A stretch of DNA of 64,000 nucleotides, from assembly GCA_963277665.1 (NCBI GenBank), contig OY728130.1, positions 1,366,716,393 to 1,366,780,392 on the forward strand, given 5' to 3'. The translations under genes and the position numbers were made by a program. The notes beneath the pieces are model-generated. The model ran no database searches and had not been told where the DNA came from. It saw nothing but the letters and a program-made list of their open reading frames with translations. Shown in pieces: positions 39,401 to 48,698 of the stretch (its first letter is position 1; each line of letters starts with the position of its first letter). This stretch comes from Viscum album. Lineage: Eukaryota; Streptophyta; Magnoliopsida; Santalales; Viscaceae.

Positions 39401-39794
39401 TGTCACAAAAAGAAACAAAAGGCATTTTTTGAGAAAATATTATTCTTGAAACATATAAAGACATTACCAAACATTCTGTATTTTATTATCAATGTGTTTT
39501 ATTTATATAAATACACTATACTTATTATTTAAAAATATTTATTACTATTAATATCTCTAATTTTAACAGATAGGTTAATATAGCCACCTTTAAATAACAA
39601 AATTAATAATATATCATGGTTTTGTTAAAACTCACTATTGTGTGTAATGCAGGCTATGCCAAAGTTATGCCTAGAATATTCTTAACTTAGTTTTGCTTAT
39701 AACATAAGCTTAACATGGTGTATCATGAAATTCAATCCATCAAATAAATTTAATATATTCAAAAAAATGATTCATAAAAACTTTGGGTGTTACA

Positions 39795-40775
39795 AGAATA
39801 ACATTTTTTGGGTTTAGTACTTGATTGAAAAGGGATCATGAAAATGAAGCTGAGAAAGGTATGTATCCAGAAACCAATAAACAAATAATGGAGCATACTA
39901 AAATGGTTGATAATTTCAGTATATATATATATAGGTTATTATATAAAATTTGAGTTTCATAGTCTTTCCTAAGGTGGTGAAGTTGAAATCTTAATAGAAA
40001 TCTTATTTTGATACTCTTAGATATTTACAATAATGAGTGATATTTAACGATGATATTAAGGTATATTCTAAAAGTTATCTGGATTATAGGAAACAATTAA
40101 GTAATTTTATTCAAATTTTTTCTATAAAGGTTTTGAAACGTATATTAAATGGTATCAATAACCTTGAAATGTGATTTTATTACAAGGATATATTTTTGGG
40201 GATAACTATTGAAGAACACATGATTTAGGTAAGGTTAAAAATTAATTTTAATATATGCCTAATGTTGAGGTAATAAAGGGTTGATTGATTTTTGATAAAA
40301 TTGAATTAGATAGTATTGATATCTTTTGAATTGATTATTGATTTAATAATAAAGTGATCTATGATATTTTTGGTGAAGTTAATCTCATTTTTGGGATTAC
40401 GATATAAATTGACTAGTGTGTGACATTATGGAATAGTGGTTAATACAATTTAAAGGTTAAATATAATAGTTATTTTTTAGAGTAATATATTATTTCACTA
40501 TGGTTTAATGTGTTAGAAATTCAAATAGTTTTAGAAAATTAATTTTATGGATAATATATTATTAGGGTATGTACAAACTTGGGTTTATGATTCTATGAAA
40601 GATTAATGTTGTTTGAGAAAAGATAAGTAACTTAATATAGGCTAAAAGAGTAGTGTAGATTTCATATTATAATTTCTATCCCAAATTACATATATGTTAA
40701 AGATAACATCGCCTACTTTCATATGTGATTAATAATTAAAATTGTGTGGACACAATTTATTTAAGTGGGGTAGAA
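39795..40775. other. AT-rich sequence between two LTR-like repeats
   Basis: About 980 bp with no open frame of note. Its last bases (AAGTGGGG at about 40763-40770, directly before the LTR-X start) look like a plus-strand polypurine tract, so this may be the 3' end of the internal region of an element whose 3' LTR is LTR-X copy 2. No protein domain recognised. Confidence 0.4.
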
Positions 40776-42055
40776 TATAATGACCTGAGATTTTTGATCA
40801 TTTAAATTAATACTATCTTTGATAACTTGTTTCACATTAAACACAAAGCTAGAACGAGCCATGGAATATTATTATTAAGTCAATTTAATAATAATAATAA
40901 TAAATTTGGTAAATAAAAAAATTTATAATCAATTATAAATTCAAACAAAATAGGATTAAAAACACCTAATGTTTTTAAAAGAAATTCTTCAATAAAAGAA
41001 AATTTTATTTATATATATATATATTGAATTTTTATTTAATAGAAAAATTTATAAATTTTAGAATTGTGATTTTTACAATTTAACTTCATTTTTAGATTTC
41101 ATATATAAAAGTTATCTGGAAATTAATTTTAGATAATTTTCAAAAATATTTTATTTTTATGTGAAGAGTGAAAAAATATCGATTTTTCTAATACAATCAC
41201 TTTTAGGAAATTATCATAATACAATTGTGAATTATATGTTTTTAAATACTTTTTTAATTAAAAAATAAAATATTAATTAAATTATTTTAAAAAACTATAT
41301 TAAATTTATAAAATCCATGTTTAATGTTTCAGAAACTTAAGTATTATTTTACTATATGAACTGTTGTTATTCATTAATATGCAAAATTAAATTTCATCAC
41401 ATGTTGAAATTAAATCTAATAAAAATGGGTTTAATATTTTTTATCAACATGTTTAAATTATTTAATAATGGAAATATCATTTTTAGTCATAGAAGTATGA
41501 TTACTTCGATTAATGTTAATGACCATGATAATGGTGTAAGTGTTATTTTCAATGGATTGTTTTATTAATGTTGTGTAATTTTTATATGATAAATTAAATT
41601 GATAAATTTTATATAATTAATTTTATGTTATGTTTACACATATATAAAAATATATTATCAGTCATTTAATTGGTAATAACTTCCATATAATATTAAGAAT
41701 ACTTAGTGGTGAAGATAACTTTTTTTTCTGCAAAACAATTTTTCAATAAAGTAAATGTTTTAATTTAAAATTTATTTTTATATTATTAATTAATTGAAAT
41801 AAACTATATCTTGCCTAAATTTACGTTTTGAACATAAAAAATTGGTTAGAATGATTACTTTACATTTTTTAATAAAATATAAACTACTTGGGTAAAAACT
41901 AATTACTAAGGTAAAAACCAAAATGGTAAAAATTTAAAAATCAAGTGGAAACAGCTTTAAATATGTTTACAAATGTGGGAAAATTAGTGGTGGTGGTAGT
42001 TTTATTGACCTTATTTAATCCCACAATCCATTATTCATTACTTTTATAACCATTT
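40776..42055 (+). repeat. LTR-X copy 2, left part
   Basis: Aligns with 30869 onward and 56323 onward. Its first bases are TATAATGACC where the other copies have TGTAA. It is interrupted at 42055 by the TR-GAG element and resumes at 47147. Confidence 0.7.
42051..42055. repeat. target-site duplication CATTT, left copy
   Basis: Directly abuts the LTR start TGTTAGG at 42056; matches 47142-47146. Confidence 0.92.
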
Positions 42056-42778
42056 TGTTAGGCGGAGAAAGAAAGGAAGTGATGGCAAGAGGGGGGGTGA
42101 ATTGCCTTTTAAAAAATAATTAACAATTTAAAAATCAATGTGAAAGTGCAGCGGAAATAAAAGAGGCAAGACACAAAATTGATAACGGAGTTCGGCCTAA
42201 AACCCGGCATACGTCTCTGCTCCCAACTCAACCGTTGAGAGATTTACTACCGCTTGCTTTTTAATGGTTTTATCAAGAAACCCACTAGACTTTAAGGTTA
42301 GTCTAGAACCTATTACAGCTTGCTTTTGTTGGTTATGCAAGAACCCACTTGCTTTCAATGGTTGAGCAAGAACCCACTAGCCTTCTTACAGGTGAAGGCT
42401 AGCTCACCTTTGATTCAAGCCTTTTGAAAGGTAAGGCTTGACTAACCTCTTCACACCTTGAAGGTGGTGTGAGAACCCAAAAAGAGAGGATGAGAGAAAG
42501 AGGTGGGGTTTGTAGGTACAAACCCAATTTGATGCTCAAAATAAATAAAACAATGAAAAACCGTATTTGGAGAAGCCTTGGGCACCAATGGATGATTGGA
42601 GTTGAAGAAGTGCACTCCCAAGCTTCTTTGGTGATGCTCCTTGGATGTGGAATTGAGTTGGAGCGATTGGGGTTCCTTGGAGGAAGTCCGCCGGAGGTTC
42701 GCCAAATGATCAAAATGTGTCCCGTGGGCTTCCTTGGCTTGGTTATGGTTCCGGTATTGTTCCGGGGCTTCCTAGTCC

Positions 42779-42788
42779 TTTATTTATA
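42779..42788 (-). promoter_or_regulatory. TATA box in the 3' LTR
   Basis: Minus strand TATAAATAAA, same sequence and position as 46443-46452 in the 5' LTR. In the 3' LTR it would drive outward transcription into LTR-X if active. Confidence 0.7.
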
Positions 42789-42928
42789 GAGGGGGAACCC
42801 TCATATGGCCTTCGGAGGTCTTCGGAGCCGTTGGAAAGGGCTTCGGTGCCGTTGGAAAGGGCTTCGGAGCCGTTGGAGGCCAAGTGGACAGGCTGGTCAA
42901 AAGCCCAACGGCTAGTTTGACTGCCTCC

Positions 42929-43327
42929 ACCGGCTGACCGGTACAGGGACATCGGTTGGCCGGTGTGTGCAAAATAGAGGAGGGCTCGGGCTCAGGCTCC
43001 ACCAGTTGGCCGGTAAGGAGGCCACCGGTTGGTCGGTGCTGAGGCAGTAGCAACCACTGTGCTGGCTGGGTGACACCGGCTGGCCGGTGCTGAGGTCACC
43101 GGTTGGCCGGTGTGGAGGCAGTGGCTGGACTCTCGATCTGGGCTATATCGGCTGGCCGGTGCTGAGGCCACCGGTTGGCCGGTGTGGAGGCAGTGGCTAG
43201 ACTCTCGGTCTGGGCTCTACCGGCTGGCCGGTGCTGAGGCCACCGGTTGGTCGGTGCTCTGGACAGCGGAGAGCCTTTCTGTCAATGGTCCATCGGCTGG
43301 CCGGTGTCATGCCACCGGTTGGCCGGT
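42929..43327 (-). promoter_or_regulatory. phased inverted-repeat array ACCGG-N4-CCGGT in U3, 3' LTR copy
   Basis: Twelve sites in six pairs, starting at 42929/42951, 43001/43024, 43075/43098, 43147/43170, 43219/43242 and 43292/43314, the same spacing as in the other LTR. Six sites have lost one half-site by C-to-T or G-to-A change inside CCGG (42951, 43001, 43024, 43147, 43242, 43292). Confidence 0.85.
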
Positions 43328-43477
43328 GGACTGAAAACAGTCCAAGTTAACTCCTTTGCCACTTCTTGCTCCTGAAATCATGCCTAATAACACAAACACT
43401 TGAAAACAAGATTAGATAAATGAGAGGGTGATTGTGATCATGAAAATCAAACCACGAGGGGTACGAGAGGTACAACA

Positions 43478-43492
43478 ATCTCCCCCTATTTT
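43478..43492 (-). other. polypurine tract of the TR-GAG element
   Basis: Minus strand AAAATAGGGGGAGAT directly before the 3' LTR start TGTTG. A copia-like tract; intact. Confidence 0.85.
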
Positions 43493-43700
43493 GATGATCA
43501 CAATCACCAAAACAAACAATGTAAAAAATGAAATGAAAAACATGCTTTAAAGAATTTTTCCCCCAATCAACCAAGAATTTCTCCCCCTTTGTGATTATCA
43601 AAATAGCACGGGGCATAAAACTTGATTGAGGGAAAAATGGATTTTAAACCATTTGAAATTTTTGAAATTTGAATTGAAAGTTTTGAATCAAAAATTTGAA

Positions 43701-43899
43701 ATGAAAGTTTTGAATTGAAAGTTTTGAATGAAAAATTGAATAATAGTTTGAATTGAAAGTTTTTGAATGAAAAAATTGAATAACAGTTTGAATTGAAAGT
43801 TTTTGAATGAAAAAATTGAATAACAGTTTGAATTGAAAGTTTTTGAATGAAAAAATTGAATAACAGTTTGAATTGAAAGTTTTGAGTGAAAAATTGAAT
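43701..43899 (-). repeat. 40-bp minisatellite between gag and the polypurine tract
   Basis: About five copies of a 40-bp unit beginning TAACAGTTTGAATTGAAAG on the plus strand; 43741-43780, 43781-43820 and 43821-43860 are nearly identical, the outer copies more diverged. Flanking sequence is built from the same GAATTGAAAGTTTTGAA theme from about 43650 to 43970. It occupies the place where pol would be. Confidence 0.9.
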
Positions 43900-44020
43900 A
43901 ACAATTTAAATTAAAAAATTTGATACCAAGTTTTGAAATTGAAAGTTTGAATCGAAAATTTTGAAATTGAAATTAAAAGGGCTTAAACGATCCTAAGTCC
44001 CCCTAAATAAAAACAACAAA

Positions 44021-45661
44021 TCACCGGGGAGAGGTTTTTGGAACCGAGACAAATTTCGGTCCGGTGAGACTTGCTAAGAGGGATTTTTCAACCCACACTT
44101 GTCTTGTGGCGGGTCTTCTCCTATAAAATTCATCGTTAAAGAAAAAATTTTTGGGCCTTCCATACCGGGCATTTTTGCAATCACATTCATAAATCATGTG
44201 CCCGGATTTTTTACAATAATTGCAAAATTTAAATTGGGAGCTCCCCCTTACAAAAATAGTAGGTGCATGGGAAGAGGAAGCTTGCTTGGAATAGCCATGC
44301 CCTTCAGTGGTTCTAGCTACGCGTTGGGAACCGAGGAGTTTGGTCAAATTTTGTTCACCTTGGGTGAACTTGGCAAGGGATTCCCTTAGATCTTTGATTG
44401 TTGATTCCATGGAATCAATATCGGGAAGGTTTTGGATTTTGAGGGACAACTCTTCCTTCTCTTTGAGAAGTTGTTCTTTTTCGGAAGAGAGTTTTTTTAA
44501 ATTCTTCTTTAAAGCAACAAATTTGGAAGAAAGTTCATGAAAACCTTCCTCTAATTGATCTCTTGCATATTGGAGATCCTCATAAGACAAATGATTAAAT
44601 GAATTTGAAGAACTAGAGGATGAGGAGTCGGAAGAGGATACCTCATGGAGTGCCATTAGGCATTTGTTACCGTTGTCGCTCGAGGAGGAGGAGGAGGATG
44701 ATGCGGAGCTATCACTCCATGTGGCCTTGAAAGCCTTCTTCTTTTGCTTTTGCTTGGCCTTTTTCTTGTTGAGTGGGCAATCGGGCTTGTAATGGCCTTT
44801 CTCGCCACACCCGTAACATTTTACCTTGGGCTCGGATTTTTCATTGGGTTGAGCCTTGCGGGATTTCTTCTTCTTGTGCTTCTTCATGAACTTGTGCATT
44901 TTGCGGGCAAGATTATCCATTTCGGAATCGCCGCTTGAAGAGGAAGACGATGAGGAGGTGGAGCTTACTTCTTTTTGAACTTTGAAGGCGATGTTCTTTG
45001 GAGTTTTGATCGGTTTGCCTTCCTTTTCAGCTTGCCTCCTCATGGTGATCTCATAGGTCATGAGGGATCCGATGAGCTCTTCGACCGGCATGTTTTTGAT
45101 GTCCTTTGCTTCTTGGATTTCCGTGACTTTCGGTGCCCATGAGCTTGGAAGGATCCATAGGATCTTCTTGACCATCGTCTCTGCAGACACATCATCACCA
45201 AGGGACTTTCTCCCATTGCAAATATCAGTAAAACGAGTAAACATATCAGTAATATTTTCAGATGGATGCATGGTAAAAGACTTAAAATCTTGACGAAACA
45301 TATCCAATCGAGTATCTTTGACTTTGTTGGTCCCCTCATGGGTAACCTCCAATAGTTTCCATATTTCATGAGATGAGGTGCATGTGGAAACTCGATTGAT
45401 TTCATTACGATCAAGGCCGCAATGAAGAGCGTTCATGGCTTTGCCATCAAGCTCGAAATTTTTAATATCGGCTTGAGTCCATTTGGATTCATCGGGAGAG
45501 GAAAGAGAATAACTGTGCATGACAATTTTATAAATAGGATAACCTATACTTCTAAGAAAAGTGGTCATGCGGGTTTTCCAATAATTATAGTCGGTTCCAT
45601 CAAAAAATGGAGCACGACCCAAAGAATATCCTTCGGGGGCGAAAGAGGTTGATGCCATCAC
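44021..45661 (-). CDS. gag: copia-type Gag polyprotein (546 aa), intact
   Basis: Structural protein of a Ty1/copia element, expected to form cytoplasmic particles and package the element's RNA. Residues 1-215 are a copia Gag domain: it opens with an F-D-G-x-x-Y-x-x-W-K block (19-29) and has an E-I-W-K-L-L segment (99-104), as in the UBN2/DUF4219 families. Lys-rich stretches lie at about 255-270 and 298-311. Two zinc knuckles are seen: CYGCGEKGHYKPDC (282-295, C-x2-C-x4-H-x4-C) and CNYCKKSGHMIYEC (480-493). Three poly-Ser runs (233-243, 320-328, 342-352) and a probable coiled coil (355-445) lie between. The end (about 520-546) resembles the linker that in full copia polyproteins leads to the protease, but stops there. 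The first ATG is 44 bp after the primer site; the second codon is also Met. No stop or frameshift. Confidence 0.94.
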   Translation of the reverse strand: MMASTSFAPEGYSLGRAPFFDGTDYNYWKTRMTTFLRSIGYPIYKIVMHSYSLSSPDESKWTQADIKNFELDGKAMNALHCGLDRNEINRVSTCTSSHEIWKLLEVTHEGTNKVKDTRLDMFRQDFKSFTMHPSENITDMFTRFTDICNGRKSLGDDVSAETMVKKILWILPSSWAPKVTEIQEAKDIKNMPVEELIGSLMTYEITMRRQAEKEGKPIKTPKNIAFKVQKEVSSTSSSSSSSSGDSEMDNLARKMHKFMKKHKKKKSRKAQPNEKSEPKVKCYGCGEKGHYKPDCPLNKKKAKQKQKKKAFKATWSDSSASSSSSSSSDNGNKCLMALHEVSSSDSSSSSSSNSFNHLSYEDLQYARDQLEEGFHELSSKFVALKKNLKKLSSEKEQLLKEKEELSLKIQNLPDIDSMESTIKDLRESLAKFTQGEQNLTKLLGSQRVARTTEGHGYSKQASSSHAPTIFVRGSSQFKFCNYCKKSGHMIYECDCKNARYGRPKNFFFNDEFYRRRPATRQVWVEKSLLASLTGPKFVSVPKTSPR

Positions 45662-45704
45662 AATGGATCTTAAATTTGAAACCGGTTAGGGTATTACTCA
45701 AATT

Positions 45705-45718
45705 TCCCTGTGATACCA
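45705..45718 (-). other. primer binding site of the TR-GAG element
   Basis: Minus strand TGGTATCACAGGGA, two bases inside the 5' LTR. Eight bases match the 3' end of initiator tRNA-Met; the following six differ from the canonical site but resemble those of the copia element at 15810-15823. Confidence 0.85.
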
Positions 45719-46442
45719 ATTGTTAGGCGGAGAAAGAAAGGAAGTGATGGCAAGAGGGGGGTGAATTGCCTTTTAAAAATAAATTAACAATTTAAAAATC
45801 AAAGTGAAAGTGCAGCGGAAATAAAAGAGGCAAGACACAAAATTGATAACGGAGTTCGGCCTAAAACCCGGCCTACGTCTCCACTCCCAACTCAACCGTT
45901 GAGAGATTTACTACCGCTTGCTTTTTAATGGTTTTAGCAAGAAACCCACTAGACTTTAAGGTTAGTTTAGAACCTATTACAGCTTGATTTTGTTGGTTAT
46001 GCAAGAACCCACTTGCTTTCAATGATTGAGCAAGAACCCACTAGCCTTCTTACAGGTGAAGGCTAGCTCACCTTTGATTAAAGCCTTTTGAAAGGTAAGT
46101 CTTGACTAACCTCTTCACACCTTGAAGGTGGTGTGAGAACCCAAAAAGAGAGGATGAGAGAAAGAGGTGGGGTTTGTAGGTACAAACCCAATTTGATGCT
46201 CAAAATAAATAAAACAATGAAAAACCGTATTTGGAGAAGCCTTGGGCGCCAATGGATGATTGGAGTTGAAGACGTGCACTCCCAAGCTTCTTTGGTGATG
46301 CTCCTTGGATGTGGAATTGAGTTGGAGTGATTGGGGTTCCTTGGAGGAAGTCCGCCGGAGGTTCGCCAAATGATCAAAATGTGTCCCATGGGCTTCCTTG
46401 GCTTTGTTATGGTTCCGGTATTGTTCCGGGGCTTCCTAGTCC

Positions 46443-46452
46443 TTTATTTATA
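46443..46452 (-). promoter_or_regulatory. TATA box in the 5' LTR
   Basis: Minus strand TATAAATAAA, about 140 bp downstream of the palindromic array. Transcription would be expected to start 25-35 bp further on, near 46410-46420, giving an RNA that carries the primer site and gag. A strong plant-type TATA motif; the start itself is inferred. Confidence 0.75.
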
Positions 46453-46592
46453 GAGGGGGAACCCTCATATGGACTTTGGAGGTCTTCGGAGCCGTTGGAA
46501 AGGGCTTCGGAGCTGTTGGAAAGGGCTTCGGAGCCGTTGGAGGCCAAGTGGACAGGCTGGTCAAAAGCCCAACGGCTAGTTTGACTGCCTCC

Positions 46593-46991
46593 ACCGGCTG
46601 ACCGGTACAGGGACACCGGTTGGCCGGTGTGTGCAAAATGGAGGAGGGCTCGGGCTCAGGCTCCACCGGCTGGCCGGTAAGGAGGCCACCGGTTGGCCGG
46701 TGCTGAGGCAGTAGCAACAACTGTGCTGGCTGGGTGCCACCGGCTGGCCGGTGCTGAGGCCACCGGTTGGCCGGTGTGGAGGCAGTGGCTGGACTCTCGG
46801 TCTGGGCTCTACCGGCTGGCCGGTGCTGAGGCCACCGGTTGGCCGGTGTGGAGGCAGTGGCTGGACTCTCGGTCTGGGCTCTACCGGCTGGCCGGTGCTG
46901 AGGCCACCGGTTGGCCGGTGCTTTGGACAGTGGAGAGCCTTTCTGTCAATGGTCCATCGGCTGGCCGGTGTCATGCCACCGGTTGGCCGAT
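46593..46991 (-). promoter_or_regulatory. phased inverted-repeat array ACCGG-N4-CCGGT in U3, 5' LTR copy
   Basis: Twelve 14-bp sites in six pairs. Plus-strand starts are 46593/46615, 46665/46688, 46739/46762, 46811/46834, 46883/46906 and 46956/46978. The first of each pair reads ACCGGCTGGCCGGT (CTGA centre in the first pair), the second ACCGGTTGGCCGGT. Sites are 22-23 bp apart within a pair and pairs are 72-74 bp apart. The array ends about 140 bp upstream of the TATA box. Each intact site holds two CCGG half-sites, so it could bind a dimeric factor or be a dense target for DNA methylation; both are inference. Part of the regularity comes from a 72-bp tandem repeat (best seen at about 46776-46919). 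Confidence 0.88.
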
Positions 46992-47141
46992 GGACTGAAA
47001 ACAGTCCAAGTTAACTCCTTTGCCACTTCTTGCTCCTGAAATCATGCCTAACAACACAAACACTTGAAAACAAGATTAGATAAATGAGAGGGTGATTGTG
47101 ATCATGAAAATCAAACCACGAGGGGTACGAGAGGTACAACA

Positions 47142-47146
47142 CATTT
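47142..47146. repeat. target-site duplication CATTT, right copy
   Basis: Matches 42051-42055; directly follows the LTR end ACAACA. Confidence 0.92.
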
Positions 47147-48698
47147 AACTCTATATAGTTTTATTCCATTGTTGTAAAAATGGAAGTTCACAAAAGTTCC
47201 ATTTTCTTCACTTATAAAAGGGGATCATTTAAATCCTTTCAAAGTTACACATCCCATTCAAAATTTAATCAAATCCTTGACCAATTTTACTCTCTTAGAA
47301 GTCCTTTTAAAAATTTAAATCATCTGATAACCATAAGTTAACCTCAACCCTTCGTTTTCAAGGATACTTTCAAGAGAATGTTCAAGGTCTAAAAGAAGTT
47401 AGGTGCATGCACAAAACAAATCAGGACCATAATAAGGGTTTCCTGTCTCAAATGTATACTCCATGAAACATATTTCTTATTATACACCATGTATTATTTT
47501 TAATGGTGCATCTACTACACTTTAATATATTTTTATCATTATCCTCTCATCATTAATCACATTATAAGTCCAATTTCAAACTCTCTCTCATTCAGGGGTT
47601 TTAATTTAAATGTTACTCAAGCCGTAATAAATTTGTTACTTTTTTTCTTAGACTTTATTTATAAAACTAAGAAAAGAAAATTCTTTTTAAAAGGTTTTCA
47701 AAACAATAGATTTATCATCATATTGGATATTCTTTTCCATGATTCATGGTTTTAAAAATTAAAAAAAATCCATTATCCTATGAGTTTTAATTAAAAGGGG
47801 TTTCAAGGAAAAAGGTTCATTACCATCATGATTTTCAAATTAAAATTATACTATTCTTCTTAAGTATTCTTCATATATTAGTTGATACTTTAACTACATT
47901 TTCAAAAATTATCAATGTTAACATTCTATAAGATAATTGATCCATCACTTCCCTTGCCTTTTCTAATCATCTTTGGTGTATAACCATAACTATTCTTCCA
48001 ATTCATTTCCTATACGAATACCATATTTTTTATTCTTTTGATTGAATGTTGTTCGCCTAGATTCCATACATTGATTGATTGGGGAAATTGTTGACTTAAC
48101 CATACACCCTTTATATATACAGTGTAAATATAATATGTTCTATTGTCTTGATTATACAATATTTACCTAAAATGGTTCTGAATATCTTTGGATGCCCATT
48201 TATTTTCCACGGGTTTATCTTGTTATAATTATTGATGATTTATTTATGTGATTCCAATTGAAAAGGATATAAAACCCATTTTATTTTCATGGGTTCTTTA
48301 TGATATAAAAATTGAATGATTTATATTTTAATGTTTTATGAAAATTATTTTTTTCATAGGTTCTTTATGATGAGATAAGTGAATCAGTTTCAAGTGCTGC
48401 TCGTAAGTATGGATGATGACGGGCAGGGTCCTATATCACCCTACAGTGCATTGGTTAAAACTTTCAATCTCATGATATATGTATACATGGGAACAATTTA
48501 GTGGTTCAAAAGTGTGGGTACAGGTGCGTGACTCATGAAGGTGATGTATACGCGGGTACAATTATGTAATATCACAAGCATGGGTGCAAGTGTGTGACTC
48601 AAGGATGTAATGATTCCCAATGATAATGCTTATGCCACAGTTTCAAAGTTTTATGATTATTCTCATTCTTATGTTATGGTCTCAGAGATCATGTTTAT
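47147..48698 (+). repeat. LTR-X copy 2, right part
   Basis: Continues LTR-X after the TR-GAG insertion: TTCACTTATAAAA TATA-like stretch at about 47208-47220, TATACACCATGTA block near 47480, and the ATGATATATGTATACA block near 48470. It stops at about 48698 inside the block ATGTTTATT that in copy 1 lies at about 34252, where the LINE begins. The end of LTR-X is therefore missing. Confidence 0.7.

Larger units (their letters stand above)
35283..39794 (-). repeat. LTR-like repeat in reverse orientation, related to LTR-X
   Basis: On the minus strand it begins TGTAACACCCAAAG at 39794. Its 3' part, read leftward, contains TACTGAGCATCTCATCTCACCC-type sequence (about 35520-35490) and GGTTATGAAG, matching the LTR-X block at 34430-34490. 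A TATA-like TTATAAAC followed by a pyrimidine-rich stretch lies at about 38680-38640 on the minus strand. The left end (35283) is set at GTTGTAACA on the minus strand and is uncertain. A LINE fragment is embedded at 35790-36096. The head-to-head arrangement with LTR-X copy 1 could form an inverted repeat. Confidence 0.6.
42056..43477 (-). repeat. 3' LTR of the TR-GAG element (1422 bp)
   Basis: Starts TGTTAGGCGGAG and ends GTACAACA on the plus strand. Near-identical to 45721-47141. It contains the palindromic array at 42929-43327 and the TATA motif at 42779-42788 on the minus strand. Only six of its twelve array motifs are intact. Confidence 0.95.
42056..47141 (-). mobile_element. TR-GAG element: non-autonomous Ty1/copia-derived retrotransposon with intact gag
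   Basis: A 5086-bp element with direct LTRs (42056-43477 and 45721-47141), perfect 5-bp target duplication CATTT, primer site, polypurine tract and a single 546-codon gag on the minus strand. There is no protease, integrase, RT or RNase H: between the gag stop at 44021 and the polypurine tract at 43492 are only about 530 bp containing a 40-bp minisatellite. By my reading the LTRs differ at roughly 35 positions of 1421, so about 97-98% identical, much younger than the other elements here. It inserted into LTR-X copy 2, whose two halves align with uninterrupted copies at 30869 and 56323. The Gag resembles SIRE/Tork-type copia Gag, so the enzymes could be supplied by an autonomous relative. Mobility is inferred, not shown. 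Confidence 0.93.
45721..47141 (-). repeat. 5' LTR of the TR-GAG element (1421 bp)
   Basis: Direct repeat of 42056-43477 with TG/CA ends. Read on the minus strand from 47141: about 690 bp of U3 with the palindromic array, a TATA box at 46452-46443, then R and U5 down to 45721 and the primer site. Ten of twelve array motifs are intact here. Confidence 0.95.

Noticed and set aside
42469..42789. Open frames of about 65-106 codons in the R/U5 part of the TR-GAG LTRs
   Set aside because: Present on both strands in both LTRs, short, with no domain, and disrupted between the two LTR copies (for example a stop at about 46328 in the right LTR).
44099..45652. Plus-strand and alternative minus-strand open frames overlapping gag
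   Set aside because: Shadows of the gag frame; no domain support and no independent signals.
46576..46974. Open frame of 132 codons on the minus strand with a repeated H-R-P-T-G-G peptide, and similar frames in both LTRs
   Set aside because: It is a translation of the palindromic U3 repeat; the periods are multiples of three, which keeps frames open on several frames and both strands. No start or domain support.
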